Assembly (NCBI RefSeq): GCF_041734735.1
Contig: NC_134903.1
Coordinates: 3,888,321-3,952,320 of the forward strand
Direction: 5' to 3'
Source of the DNA: Babylonia areolata
Lineage: Eukaryota > Mollusca > Gastropoda > Neogastropoda > Buccinidae
DNA length: 64,000 bases
In this document: positions 1 through 11,800 of the stretch, in pieces
How positions within the stretch are numbered: position 1 is the first letter of the stretch
Layout: each line of letters begins with the position of its first letter
Notes under the pieces: generated by a model
What the model saw: the letters and a program-made list of their open reading frames with translations, nothing else
Told to the model about the DNA's origin: nothing
The model's database searches: none
Made by a program: the position numbers and the translations under genes

Positions 1-1075
1 AATGCACGTTAGTGTACAGGAATTGGTTGTATATCGGACATGTTTAAGAATGAATGATTTTTATTTTATTTTAAGGAAGTGGAGTCAGAAAAATATTTCC
101 TACATCCAGCCCATATGGCAAAGAGAAAAAAAAGGTAATAAAACGACATAAAAATAAGAACATAAAATATGCATGCAATTATTCAAACATATACACATCC
201 TTAAGAATCGTTACATTCATTATGCATGCAACCATTCAAACACACATACGCATTCATGAAAATCGCAGTCGTAATGCATACAATTATCCAAACACATACA
301 CATACACGTGGCGGAATCAGCCAGAATATTTTATTCACCCATTACACAGGACAAAGAGGGGAAAAAAGGAAGAAAAAATGACATCAGAATAAGAACAGGA
401 AAATATGCATGCAATTATTCATTTTTATGCACACCCATAAGAACCATATCCATGATGCATGCAACTATTCAAATATTTACACATCCATAAGAATCGCACT
501 TATGATGCACACAATTATTCAAGCACAAACACATCCATCAGAATCACATTCATGGTGTATGCAATTATTCAAACACATACACGTCCATAAGAATTACATT
601 CATGGTGCAAGCAATTAATTTTTTTCAAATACGTACACATGGTGGAATAATCCAAAATAATATTTTATGCACCCGGTACACAGGGCAATGAAAAAGAAGA
701 CAAAAATAACACCAAAATAAGAACAAGAAAATATGCATGCAATCATTCAAACATACATACATCCACAAGAATTACATTCATGGTGCGTACAATTATTCAC
801 CCACAAACATATCCATACGAATCACATTCATAATGCATACAGTTATTCAAGCACATACACATCCATAACAAGGACATTCATAATGCATACAATTATTCAA
901 ACACAAACACATGCATATGAATTACATTCACGAGGCATGCCGTTATTCAAACACATGCATTTTGGTGGAATTAGCCAAAAAGATATCTTATACACTCAGT
1001 ACACAGGGCAGAGAGGAAAAAAGAAGACGACAAAAATGACATCAAAATAAGAACAAAAAAATATTCATGCAATGA
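1..1075. repeat. degenerate minisatellite with a higher-order unit
   Basis: A unit of roughly 50-60 bases (ATGCATGCAATTATTC, then ACACATCCATAAGAATCACATTCATG) is repeated with drift. A spacer block ending in a run such as ACACAGGGCA followed by A-rich sequence recurs near 310, 633 and 964, giving a higher-order period of about 325 bases. Weaker copies continue past 1300 and up to about 2062. Small open frames here are by-products of the repeat. Confidence 0.75.
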
Positions 1076-1079
1076 TTCA

Positions 1080-1103
1080 AACATACACACGCGCGCGCGC
1101 GCG

Positions 1104-1172
<69 letters not shown>

Positions 1173-1239
1173 GCACGCACGCATACGCACACGCACACAC
1201 AATCACTCACACACACACACACACGCACGTACACACACG

Positions 1240-1296
<57 letters not shown>

Positions 1297-1461
1297 CACA
1301 GGGCAAAGAAGAAGAAAAAAAGACATCAAAATAAAAACAAGAAAATATGCGTGTAATTATTCAAACACATACGCATCCATAATAATCATATTCATAATGC
1401 ATGCAATCATTCAGACACATCCGCATCGTTAAAGATTACAATCAATACGCATGCAATTATT

Positions 1462-1534
<73 letters not shown>

Positions 1535-1540
1535 CCATAA
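1080..1540. repeat. (CA)n microsatellites with alternating CG tract
   Basis: Long CA runs lie at about 1107-1168, 1240-1292 and 1466-1532. A GCGCGCGCGC stretch lies at about 1090-1104. They are set inside the surrounding minisatellite. Confidence 0.9.
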
Positions 1541-1600
1541 GAACTACATTCATGATACATGCAATTATTCAAACACATACACATCCGTAAGAATTGAGGA

Positions 1601-2000
1601 GTGATGGCCTAGAGGCAACGCGTCTGCCTTGGAAGCGAGAGAATCTGAGCGCACTGGTTCGAATCACACCGGCAGTCTCCAGAATTTTCTCCCCCGCCAT
1701 TGGACCTTTAGTGGTAGTCTGGACGCTAGTCATTCGGCTGAGACGATAAACCGCGGTCCCATGTGCAGCATGCACTTAGCGCACGTAAAAGAACCTACGG
1801 CAACAAAAAGGGTTGCCCCTGGCAGCATCCTGTTTGAAAAATCCACTTCGATAGGAAAAGAAAAAAATTACAGGCAGGTAAAATACAAACAAAAAAAATA
1901 AGGGTGGCTCTGTCAGGTGTAGCGACGCGCTCTCCCTGAGGAGAGCAGCCCGAATTTCTCACAGAGAAATCTTTTGTGACAAAAAAGAGTAATACAGAAA
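1601..2000 (+). repeat. tRNA-derived SINE, family A, full-length copy
   Basis: The 5' end is tRNA-like: a box A-like segment in GGCCTAGAGGCAACGCGTC and a box B-like GGTTCGAATC about 45 bases later. A conserved body follows (AGTCATTCGG, GCACGTAAAAGAACC), then an end of the form GAGAAATCTTTTGTGACAAAAAAGAG. Further copies in this window lie near 4265, 16805, 20958, 19069 (3' part) and 43751 (3' part). The family name is not known to me. Confidence 0.85.
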
Positions 2001-2072
2001 ATATACGCAATGATACATGCAGTTATTCAAACACATACACATCCATAGTAATCACATTCACGATGTCTGCAG

Positions 2073-2295
2073 GCGTCCCGCGCAGACCAAGGGAGGCCAG
2101 CCTGGAGGCTCAGAGGCAGTCCCTCCTCCCAGCCCCCAAGGGAAGCAAGACGTCTGTCGCTATGAGCTGGAAGAGTTGCTGTCCCTGTGTCACACGCCGA
2201 CTGAAGCGCCACCCGTTCTGCAGAAACATCCCCACATTTTTGTGGCGGAAGCACAGGCCCCTTTGGCGTGTTTGGCCGCCTCTGAGGTTGAGCAG
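2073..2295 (+). CDS. upstream exon of the giant repeat gene
   Basis: The exon is preceded by GATGTCTGCAG and followed by the donor GTGGGTAG. The single open frame contains non-repetitive sequence of normal protein composition (YELEELLSLCHTPTEAPP, HIFVAEAQAPLACLAASEVEQ). It ends in phase 0, which matches the phase-0 start at 5180. The first base completes a codon begun in an exon that I do not see. An alternative acceptor 13 bases further in (AG at 2084-2085) would also keep the frame. No transcript evidence is available, so this rests on splice sites, frame and composition. Confidence 0.6.
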
Positions 2296-2836
2296 GTGGG
2301 TAGCTGAGGGTGTGGGTTAAAGTCTTAACTCCCGAGAGCAAGGTTTCGGTTGCGCCCCTTTTCTCTGCATTCAAATTTTGTATTACGTGTAGCTGACACA
2401 TTTTGTACTTTCCAAAGTCAATTCAGGTCTAGATTGGAAGCTGCTAGGCAAATCTCGCTCTCTGCCATAAATGAAGCCAAACCGTAGCTTTATTAGGCTT
2501 TTATTTTGAATAAACCTTCACCGACGTCACAGTGTCAGACTGGTGAGAAACTGGCTTGATTCAAATCGCCCGCCATTTATAGTCCGGTTCAGGCTTTAAA
2601 GGGGGTTGGGGGGTATATGGTATGGACGTGAACGCGCGCCTCGTTTGTGTGTGTGTTCTTTAGTGTAGCGTCTTTTCACTATTAGTGACATTTGGCGACT
2701 AATAAAAAGAAAAAAAAGGGGGGGTGGGGTTTTGTTTTGTATTGTTTTGTTGTTTGTTTTTTTGTTGTTTTCTTTGTTTTGTTTTTTGGTGTTGTTGTAG
2801 TTGTTTGGGTTTTTTTTATTTTTTTGTGTTTGTTCT

Positions 2837-2884
<48 letters not shown>

Positions 2885-5800
2885 CGTTCTTTAGTGTAGC
2901 GTCTTTTCACTATTAGTGATACTTGGCAATTAATAAAATAGATAAATAAAAGGTGTGTGTTTGTGTGTGTGTGTTTGTGTGGTGTGTGTGACACTTTGTG
3001 TTTTTTGGGGCCGGAGGGTTGTGGATATGTGTGTGTGTGTGTGTGTGTATGTATCAGTATCAGTAGCTCAAGGAGGCGTCACTGCGTTCAGACAAATCCA
3101 TATTACGCTACACCACATCTGCCAAGCAGATGCCTGACCAGCAGCGTAACCCAACGCGCTTAGTCAGGCCTTGAGAAAAAAATAATAAAATAAATATATG
3201 ATTATGCATGATTGCATGCATTTATGTATAGACTAGAAGTGTATGCAAATGTGCATACACATGTACATGTGCTTGTGTCATTTTTCAGAGAGAGACAGAG
3301 GGCGGGAGGGCGTAGGAGAGAGAGAGAGAGAGAGTGTGTGTGTGTGTGTGTGTGCTTGCATGGGCTTTTGTATGTACATGCGTGTTCTCATTGTAAGGTT
3401 TCATATGCCTCTCTCACACACCTGTGTTAATGAAATAAGTTGTAGCAGTGACCACAATTTCCACTCACACATTTTGATAAATATGGACAGGCACTCCTGT
3501 TTACGGTCACGGTCTCACAGTTTTCATTCATTTGACTTCGGTGTGTCTTTCATTTTGTTCGATAGTAATGCATTTACTTATTTCTCTAATTTTTGACTCA
3601 CTTGTGTAAACAAAGTGAGTCTATGTTTTAACCCGGTGTTCGGTTGTGTGTGTGTGTGTGTGTGTGTGTGTCTGTGTGTCTGTGTGTATGTGTGTCTGTG
3701 GTAAACTTTAACATTGACATTTTCTCTGGAAATACTTTGTCAGTTGACACCAAATTTGGCATAAAAATAGGAAAAGTTTAGTTCTTTCCAGTCATCTTGT
3801 TTAAAACAATATTGCACCTCTGGGATGGGCACAAAAAAAATAAAAAATGAAGCCTAATTATATGCAAACTGCATTTACTGTTATATTTATATTTTTTGTA
3901 TTCTCTAAACTTGCCACTTTGATCTGATATTCTGACCCAACAACAAGAGCAGTCATTATTATCATTTTTTGTTCAAACAGGAACTTCTTTTGCTAAGCAT
4001 GGAAGTTTTATTTATTTTGCAAACGTTGGTGCAGACAGTATAAAAGGGAAATTACTCTGTAATTAATGCTAGGGGACTTAATTCGAATCTGCTTAGGACT
4101 TCTTTTTTCTTTTTCTTTTTTTTAACGCGAAGCTTTATAATAACAAATACAGAACACATTTTAACGATTAGATTTTTTTTTTTTAAGTGTATCACAAGTG
4201 AGTCTTGAAGGCCTTGCCTCTCTTGTCTTTAACTATTTTATACCATGTCAGTGTTTTATATGGAAGTGTTAGCCTAGAGGTAACGCGTCCGCATAGGAAG
4301 CGAGAGAATCTGAGCGCACTGGTTCGGATCACACCAACAGTCGCCAGTATTTTCTCCCCCACCACTAGACCTTGAGTGGTGGTCTGGACGCTAGTCATTC
4401 GGATGAGTCGATAAACCGAGGTCCCGTGTGCAGCATGCATTTAGTGCACGTAAAAGAACCCACGGCAACAAAAGGGCTGTCGAAGGCAAAATTCTGTAGA
4501 AAAATCCACTGCGACAGGAAACAAATAAAATCGCAGGCAGAAAAAGAGAGAAAAAAGGGTGGTGTTGTAGTGTAGCGACGCGCTCTTCCTGGGGAGAGCG
4601 GCTCGAATTTCACACAGAGAAATCTGTTGTGACAAAAAGAGTAATACAAATACAAATATAAACTTAGTGTGGGCTGTCAAGCCCTAATCAATGCGAACGT
4701 TTTATGGGTAGGTTAGGTATCTGCTCCCTTATTTATTCATTTTGGTTAATTAGGTAGTTTGTTAGCTGGTTGGTTAGTTGGTTACTTATTTTCTTGGCTA
4801 CTTAGCTACTTAATTGACCTAATGGTTGGGATACTGTGTCATGAACTGTGTTTTGTGGGTTTGTATTGGTGGGTTTTTTGCTGTGTGTTTTATAGATGTA
4901 ACAGTTTTGTGTTGACGCGGTTGAGCATTTGCATGGTTTGACAGTTCTGATATGGCCCTGTGCGGTCGGCTGGACTATAAGCAACAATCAATCAATCAAT
5001 CAATCAGTTAGTAGTTGGTTGGTTGGTTGGTTGGTTGGTTGGTTGGTTACTTATTTACTTGGTTACTTAGTTAACTACTTAGTTACACAGCTGTGAGCAG
5101 AAGTCGTGTAGCGCATATGGATCAGTCCGCACGCTTTTGACACCTCCTTAAAACTGAAACTGAAACTCTCAACTACCAGGATGAAGGGAGCTCTGTGGAC
5201 GGACCAACGCAGGAGACCCCTCACGTGCAACCAGACTCTCAGCAGGGGCACAGCACCGACCTCAGTCCACGCTCCTCACAGCAGCAGGTGGCCATCTCTC
5301 TGTTCTCCCCACTTTGGAGGGCGTTCTCCAGCCTGTTCGGGTGGCTCCAGAGGGTGTTCCGCTTCCTGGGCTTCAGTAGGGCCCGGGGGGAGAAGGAGGG
5401 GGAGGAGGAGGGGAGCGTCGTTACAGCGGCGGCAACAGACGTCAGCAGAGGCACACAGACCGGGCCCGAGGACACGCGCGATGACGGCACACAAACAGCC
5501 GACGGGGACCCCGCGCGGAGAAACACCGGCACGTGGGGGCCTGACGACCAGACCCTGCCCGAAGCTGCTGCTGGTGGTGCTGTGAATGCTGATGCCAACA
5601 GTCAGGCTGCGTCTCGTGAGGAGAACGACAGTGATGCTGTCAGCGCAGCCATTCTGTCCGAGGACGCAGGGCGGTCGCAGGCTACGAGCGCCCAACAGAC
5701 ACCACCACAGCCGACAGGCCTCCAGAAAAAACACACAACCGCTGGCCCCGTGGTGTTGGAGGAGGACAAATCAGGAGCAATGTTGGAGCTCCAGGTCGGC

Positions 5801-8800
5801 ATCGTAACAACTCAGACACGCCCACACGCAGCACGCGACGCCCCGGGTGCCGAAGCTCGGGATGACGTTGGACTTGAAGAGGAGGAACGTATCGAAATCA
5901 GAACACACATACCGACAGGGATGCCCCCGACAATACACAGCACTTTTGAAATATCGTCTGCCCGCGGAGGTTCAGGAATCGATCAGCTGAATGGAGAACA
6001 GACAGACATCAGAGACGACCAGCCAACAGAACGTAGACCACGTGATCCACCATCACGTGATCCACCACCACGTGACTCACCACCACGTGAACCAAGACGG
6101 GACCAGTCGCCACTGAAGAAAAATAAACAAGCCGAAGTATCAGCGGAACCAAGTTTTCAAGGCCCATCACCAGGTGAAGAAAACCGTGCACAGCTGCCCG
6201 TGGGTGCAGGCAGGCAGGGTGGTGGAGAGGGGGGCACGTCCTCGCCACGTGAGGGCACAGCGGACGAACCTGCAGGTCACGATGACCCAAAGCCGTCACC
6301 AGGAGACGGCGGCACGAACAGAGGAGACAGCCACCACACTTGCGACACTGAGCACCAGGCACACACCGTGGTGAAGACAATCATGGACAGACTCTTCCCG
6401 CACGTGCTGGAAGATATCGTTGAGAAATGTCACGTGCATGTGGACAAGGATAAACACAGTCCTCACATTCCGCAAGACGAAAACCGTACATCCCCCGAAA
6501 AGCCGCCGTCAGTTTCACACAGCAAAGAACTGTCTCTGGGCGATGGTGATGAAGCGATGTCACCGCCAGTTTCACACAGCAAAGAACTGTCTCTAGGTTA
6601 TGGTGATGAAGCGATGTCACCGCCAGTTTCATGCAGCAAAGAACTGTCTGTGAATGATGGTGATGAAGCAATGTCACCGTCAGTTTCACACAGCAAAGAA
6701 CTGTCTATAGCTGATGGTGATGAATCAATGTCACCACCACACCGCAAAGAACTGTCTCTGGATGATGGTGATGAAGCAATGTCAGAAAAGCGCCGTTCAC
6801 CTTTACCAGAAAACCAACTATCAACCACGGGGAAGTTAAAAGACATCTGCTACCCACGGAAAGACATTGATAAAAGCATGGAGACAGACAAAGAGAGCAG
6901 AGACTCCGAGGAGGAGAAAGAGATCCGAGACAAAGAGAAGAAAGACTCGGAAGAGGAGAAAGATATCCGAGACAAAGAGAAGAAAGACTCGGAAGAGGAG
7001 AAAAATATCCGAGACAAAGAGAAGAAAGACTCGGAAGAGGAGAAAGATATCCGAGACAAAGAGAAGAAAGACTCGGAAGAGGAGAAGGAGATCCGAGACA
7101 AAGAGAAGAAAGACTCGGAAGAGGAGAAAGATATCCAAGACAAAGAGAAGAAAGACTCGGAAGAGGAGAAAGATATCCGAGACAAAGAGAAGAAAGACTC
7201 GGAAGAGGAGAAAGATATCCGAGACAAAGAGAAGAAAGACTCGGAAGAGGAGAAAGATATCCGAGACAAAGGGAAGAAAGACTCGGAAGAGGAGAAAGAT
7301 ATTCGAGACAAAGAGAAGAAAGACTCAGAAGAGGAGAAAGATATCCGAGACAAAGAGAAGAAAGACTCGGAAGAGGAGAAAGATATCCGAGACAAAGAGA
7401 AGAAAGACTCGGAAGAGGAGAAAGATATCCCAGACAAAGAGAAGAAAGACTCGGAAGAGGAGAAAGATATCCAAGACAAAGAGAAGAAAGACTCGGAAGA
7501 GGAGAAAGATATCCGAGACAAAGAGAAGAAAGACTCGGAAGAGGAGAAACAGATCCAAGACAAAGAGAAGAAAGACTCGAAAGAGGAGAAACAGATCCAA
7601 GACAAAGAGAAGACAGACTCGGAAGAGGAGAAAGAGATCCGAGACAAAGAGAAGAAAGACTCGGAAGAGGAGAAAGATATCCGAGACAAAGAGAAGAAAG
7701 ACTCGGAAGAGGAGAAAGATATCCGAGACAAAGAGAAGAAAGACTCGGAAGAGGAGAAAGATATCCGAGACAAAGGGAAGAAAGACTCGGAAGAGGAGAA
7801 AGATATTCGAGACAAAGAGAAGAAAGACTCGGAAGAGGAGAAAGATATCCGAGACAAAGAGAAGAAAGACTTGGAAGAGGAGAAAGATATCCCAGACAAA
7901 GAGAAGAAAGACTCGGAAGAGGAGAAAGATATCCCAGACAAAGAGAAGAAAGACTCGGAAGAGGAGAAAGATATCCGAGACAAAGAGAAGAAAGACTCGG
8001 AAGAGGAGAAAGATATCCAAGACAAAGAGAAGCAAGACTCGGAAGAGGAGAAAGAGATCCGAGACAAAGAGAAGAAAGACTCGGAAGAGGAGAAAGATAG
8101 AGACAAAGGGAAGAAAGACTCGGAAGAGGAGAAAGATATCCGAGACAAAGAGAAGAAAGACTCGGAAGAGGAGAAAGAGATCCGAGACAAAGAGAAGAAA
8201 GACTCGGAAGAGGAGAAAGATATCCAAGACAAAGAGAAGAAAGACTCGGAAGAGGAGAAAGATATCCGAGACAAAGAGAAGAAAGACTCGGAAGAGGAGA
8301 AACAGATCCAAGACAAAGAGAAGAAAGACTCGAAAGAGGAGAAACAGATCCAAGACAAAGAGAAGACAGACTTGGAAGAGGAGAAACAGATCCAAGACAA
8401 AGAGAAGAAAGACTCAGAAGAGGAGAAAGATATCCAAGACAAAGAGAAGAAAGACTCGGAAGAGGAGAAAGATATCCAAGACAAAGAGAAGAAAAACTCG
8501 GAAGAGGAGAAAGATATCCAAGACAAAGGGAAGAAAGACTCGGAAGAGGAGAAAGAGATCCAAGACAAAGAGAAAAAAGACTCGGAAGAGGAGAAAGATA
8601 TCCGAGACAAAGAGAAGAAAGACTTGGCAGAGGAGAAAGATATCCAAGACAAAGAGAAGAAAGACTCGGCAGAGGAGAAAGATATCCAAGACAAAGAGAA
8701 GAAAGACTCGGCAGAGGAGAAGGATATCCAAGACAAAGGGAAGAAAGACTCGGAAGAGGAGAAAGATATCCAAGACAAAGAGAAGAAAGACTCGAAAGAG

Positions 8801-11800
8801 GAGAAACAGATCCAAGAAAAAGAGAAGAAAGACTCGGAGGAGGAGAAAGGTATCCAAGACAAAGAGAAGAAAGACTCGGAAGGGGAGAAAGATATCCAAG
8901 ACAAAGAGAAGAAAGACTCGGAAGAGGAGAAAGATATCCAAGACAAAGAGAAGAAAGACTCGGAAGAGGAGAGAGAGATCCAGCATGAACTCAGACATCA
9001 TCCATCAGACACGGTCAGCTCAGACAAACAGCCAGTGGAACCAGAGAGTCCAGCCCTCAAGCAGCCACCACCACCTGACACAGAGGTCAAAGATCAACCA
9101 GGGGCTGATAGACCAGTTGCACGTGCCACTGAGCGTGGAACCACAGACCCAGATCAGATGGAACAGACTCGGCCTGCGCCGTGTACGCCACGCAGAGGTC
9201 AGCCAGAACCAGACACACTGAGCGCGAATCAAGGAAAGCAGCAAACTGCAGATACACACCCACCAGAACCAACCAAACTGAACGCTCGTCAACCAGATCT
9301 GCATAAACCAGACGCAGATGGGTCAGACCAGAATCTGCCAGGTATCAATGGAACGCACTTAGATCAACAAGTCATAAATGGGTCAAAAACAAGTGAACCG
9401 GATACAGGCAAACCACAGCTACACAAACCGCGTGGAAACGAAACAGACCCAATTCATCCAGATACCGGTCAACCACAACCACAACCACAAAACCCCGTCA
9501 CAAACGAACCAGCATCCAGACAACCAGATTCGGATCATTCACATCAAGATGAACAAAACGTAAGTAAACCGGAACCAAGCGAAACAGAAGTCAGCAAACC
9601 ACAAGCAGACGAACCTGATACAGAGTCAGAACAAAGTCAGTCGGATTCAAATCAGCCGCGGCGAAAGAGACCAGATACAAAGGAAACAAAAGCAAGTCAA
9701 CAAGAGGTGACTCAACTAGACACAGCCGAACCAGAACCAGCTCGATCAGACATCAATCAAACACAAGATCAACCAGACACACGTGAGTCAAAACCGAGCC
9801 CGTCAGATATCAATCAACCACAAGCAGACAGACCAGCCACAAGGGAATCAGAGCAGGGTCTACACGTTATCCACCAACCACAACCAGTCACAAATGAACT
9901 GGAACCAAGTCGACAAAACATCAGCCAACCAGAACCAGGTAATCAACACACGAATGGACCAGGTCAACAAGATATCAATCAGACAGAGCGAGGTAAATCA
10001 GACACGCATGAACCAGAACCAAGTCAAATGAGAGTCAATGAACCACAACAAGACCCAGAGTCGGAATCAAGTCAGCAAGATACTTTCCAAACAAAATTAA
10101 ACAAACCAGACACAAATGAACCAGACCCAGGTCAACAGGATATCCATCAGCCAGAACCAGACAAACCAGACCCAGAGTCGGATTCATCAGTCAGCAATAC
10201 ACTTACCAACAAGAAGCAAACAAATCATACCAAAGTGACCCAGAACAACAAGATGCCAATCAGCCAGAATTAGACGAACCAGACACAGAGTCAGAACCAC
10301 GTCAGCAAGATACCAGCCAACCAGAACCAGACACGTCAGACACAAATCAACCAGAACCAGACAAGTCAGACACAAAGCAACCAGAACCAGACAGGTCAGA
10401 CACAAAGCAACCAGAACCAGACACAAAGCAAACAGAACCAGACAAGTCAGACACAAAGCAACCAGAACCAGACAAATCAGACACAAAGCAACCAGAACCA
10501 GACACGTCAGACACAAAGCAACCAGAACCAGACAAGTCAGACACAAATCAACCAGAACCAGACAAGTCAGACACAAATCAACCAGAACCAGACAAGTCAG
10601 ACACAAAGCAACCAGAACTAGACACAAAGCAAACAGAACCAGACAAGTCAGACACAAAGCAACCAGAACTAGACACAAAGCAAACAGAACCAGACAAGTC
10701 AGACACAAAGCAACCAGAACTAGACACAAAGCAAACAGAACCAGACAAGTCAGACACAAAGCAACCAGAACTAGACACAAATCAACCAGAACCAGACAAG
10801 TCAGACACAAAGCAACCAGAACTAGACACAAATCAACCAGAACCAGACAAGTCAGACACAAAGCAAACAGAACCAGACAATTCAGACACAAAGCAACCAG
10901 AGCTAGACACAAAGCAACCAGAACCAGACAAGTCAGACACAAAGCAACCAGACAAGTCAGACACAAAGCAACCAGAACCAGACAAGTCAGACACAAAGCA
11001 ACCAGAACTAGACAAGTCAGACACAAAGCAACCAGAACTAGACACAAAGCAACCAGACAAGTCAGACACAAAGCAACCAGAACCAGACAAGTCAGACACA
11101 AAGCAACCAGAACCAGACAAGTCAGACACAAAGCAACCAGAACCAGACAAGTCAGACACAGAGCAACCAGAACCAGACAAATCAGACACAAAGCAACCAG
11201 AACCAGACACAAATCAATCAGAACCAGACAAGTCAGACACAAAGCAACCAGAACCAGACAAGTCAGACACAAAGCAACCAGAACCAGACAAGTCAGACAC
11301 AAAGCAACCAGAACCAGACACAAAGCAACCAGAACCAGACAAGTCAGACACAAAGCAACCAGAACCAGACAAGTCAGACACAAAGCAACCAGAACCAGAC
11401 ACAAAGCAACCAGAACCAGACAAGTCAGACACAAAGCAACCAGAACCAGACACAAAGCAACCAGAACCAGACAAGTCAGACACAAAGCAACCAGAACCAG
11501 ACAAGTCAGACACAAAGCAACCAGAACCAGACAAGTCAGACACAAAGCAACCAGACAAGTCAGACACAAAGCAAACAGAACCAGACAATTCAGACACAGA
11601 GCAACCAGAACCAGACACAAATCATTCAGAACCAGACAAGTCAGACACAAAGCAACCAGAACCAGACAAGTCAGACACAAAGCAACCAGAACCAGACACA
11701 AAGCAACCAGAACCAGACAAGTCAGACACAAAGCAACCAGAACCAGACAAGTCAGACACAGAGGAACCAGACAAGTCAGACACAAAGCAACCAGAACCAG

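Noticed and set aside
5181-5585. ATG-started open frame MKGALWTDQ overlapping the large exon
   Set aside because: It is in a different frame from the repeat protein and ends early; the exon is better explained as internal, starting at the acceptor before 5180.
6850-8946. Minus-strand open frame of about 700 codons (SWISFSSSESFFSL repeats)
   Set aside because: It is the mirror of the 42-base coding array; any array with a period divisible by three stays open in several frames. It has no non-repeat part and no splice context.
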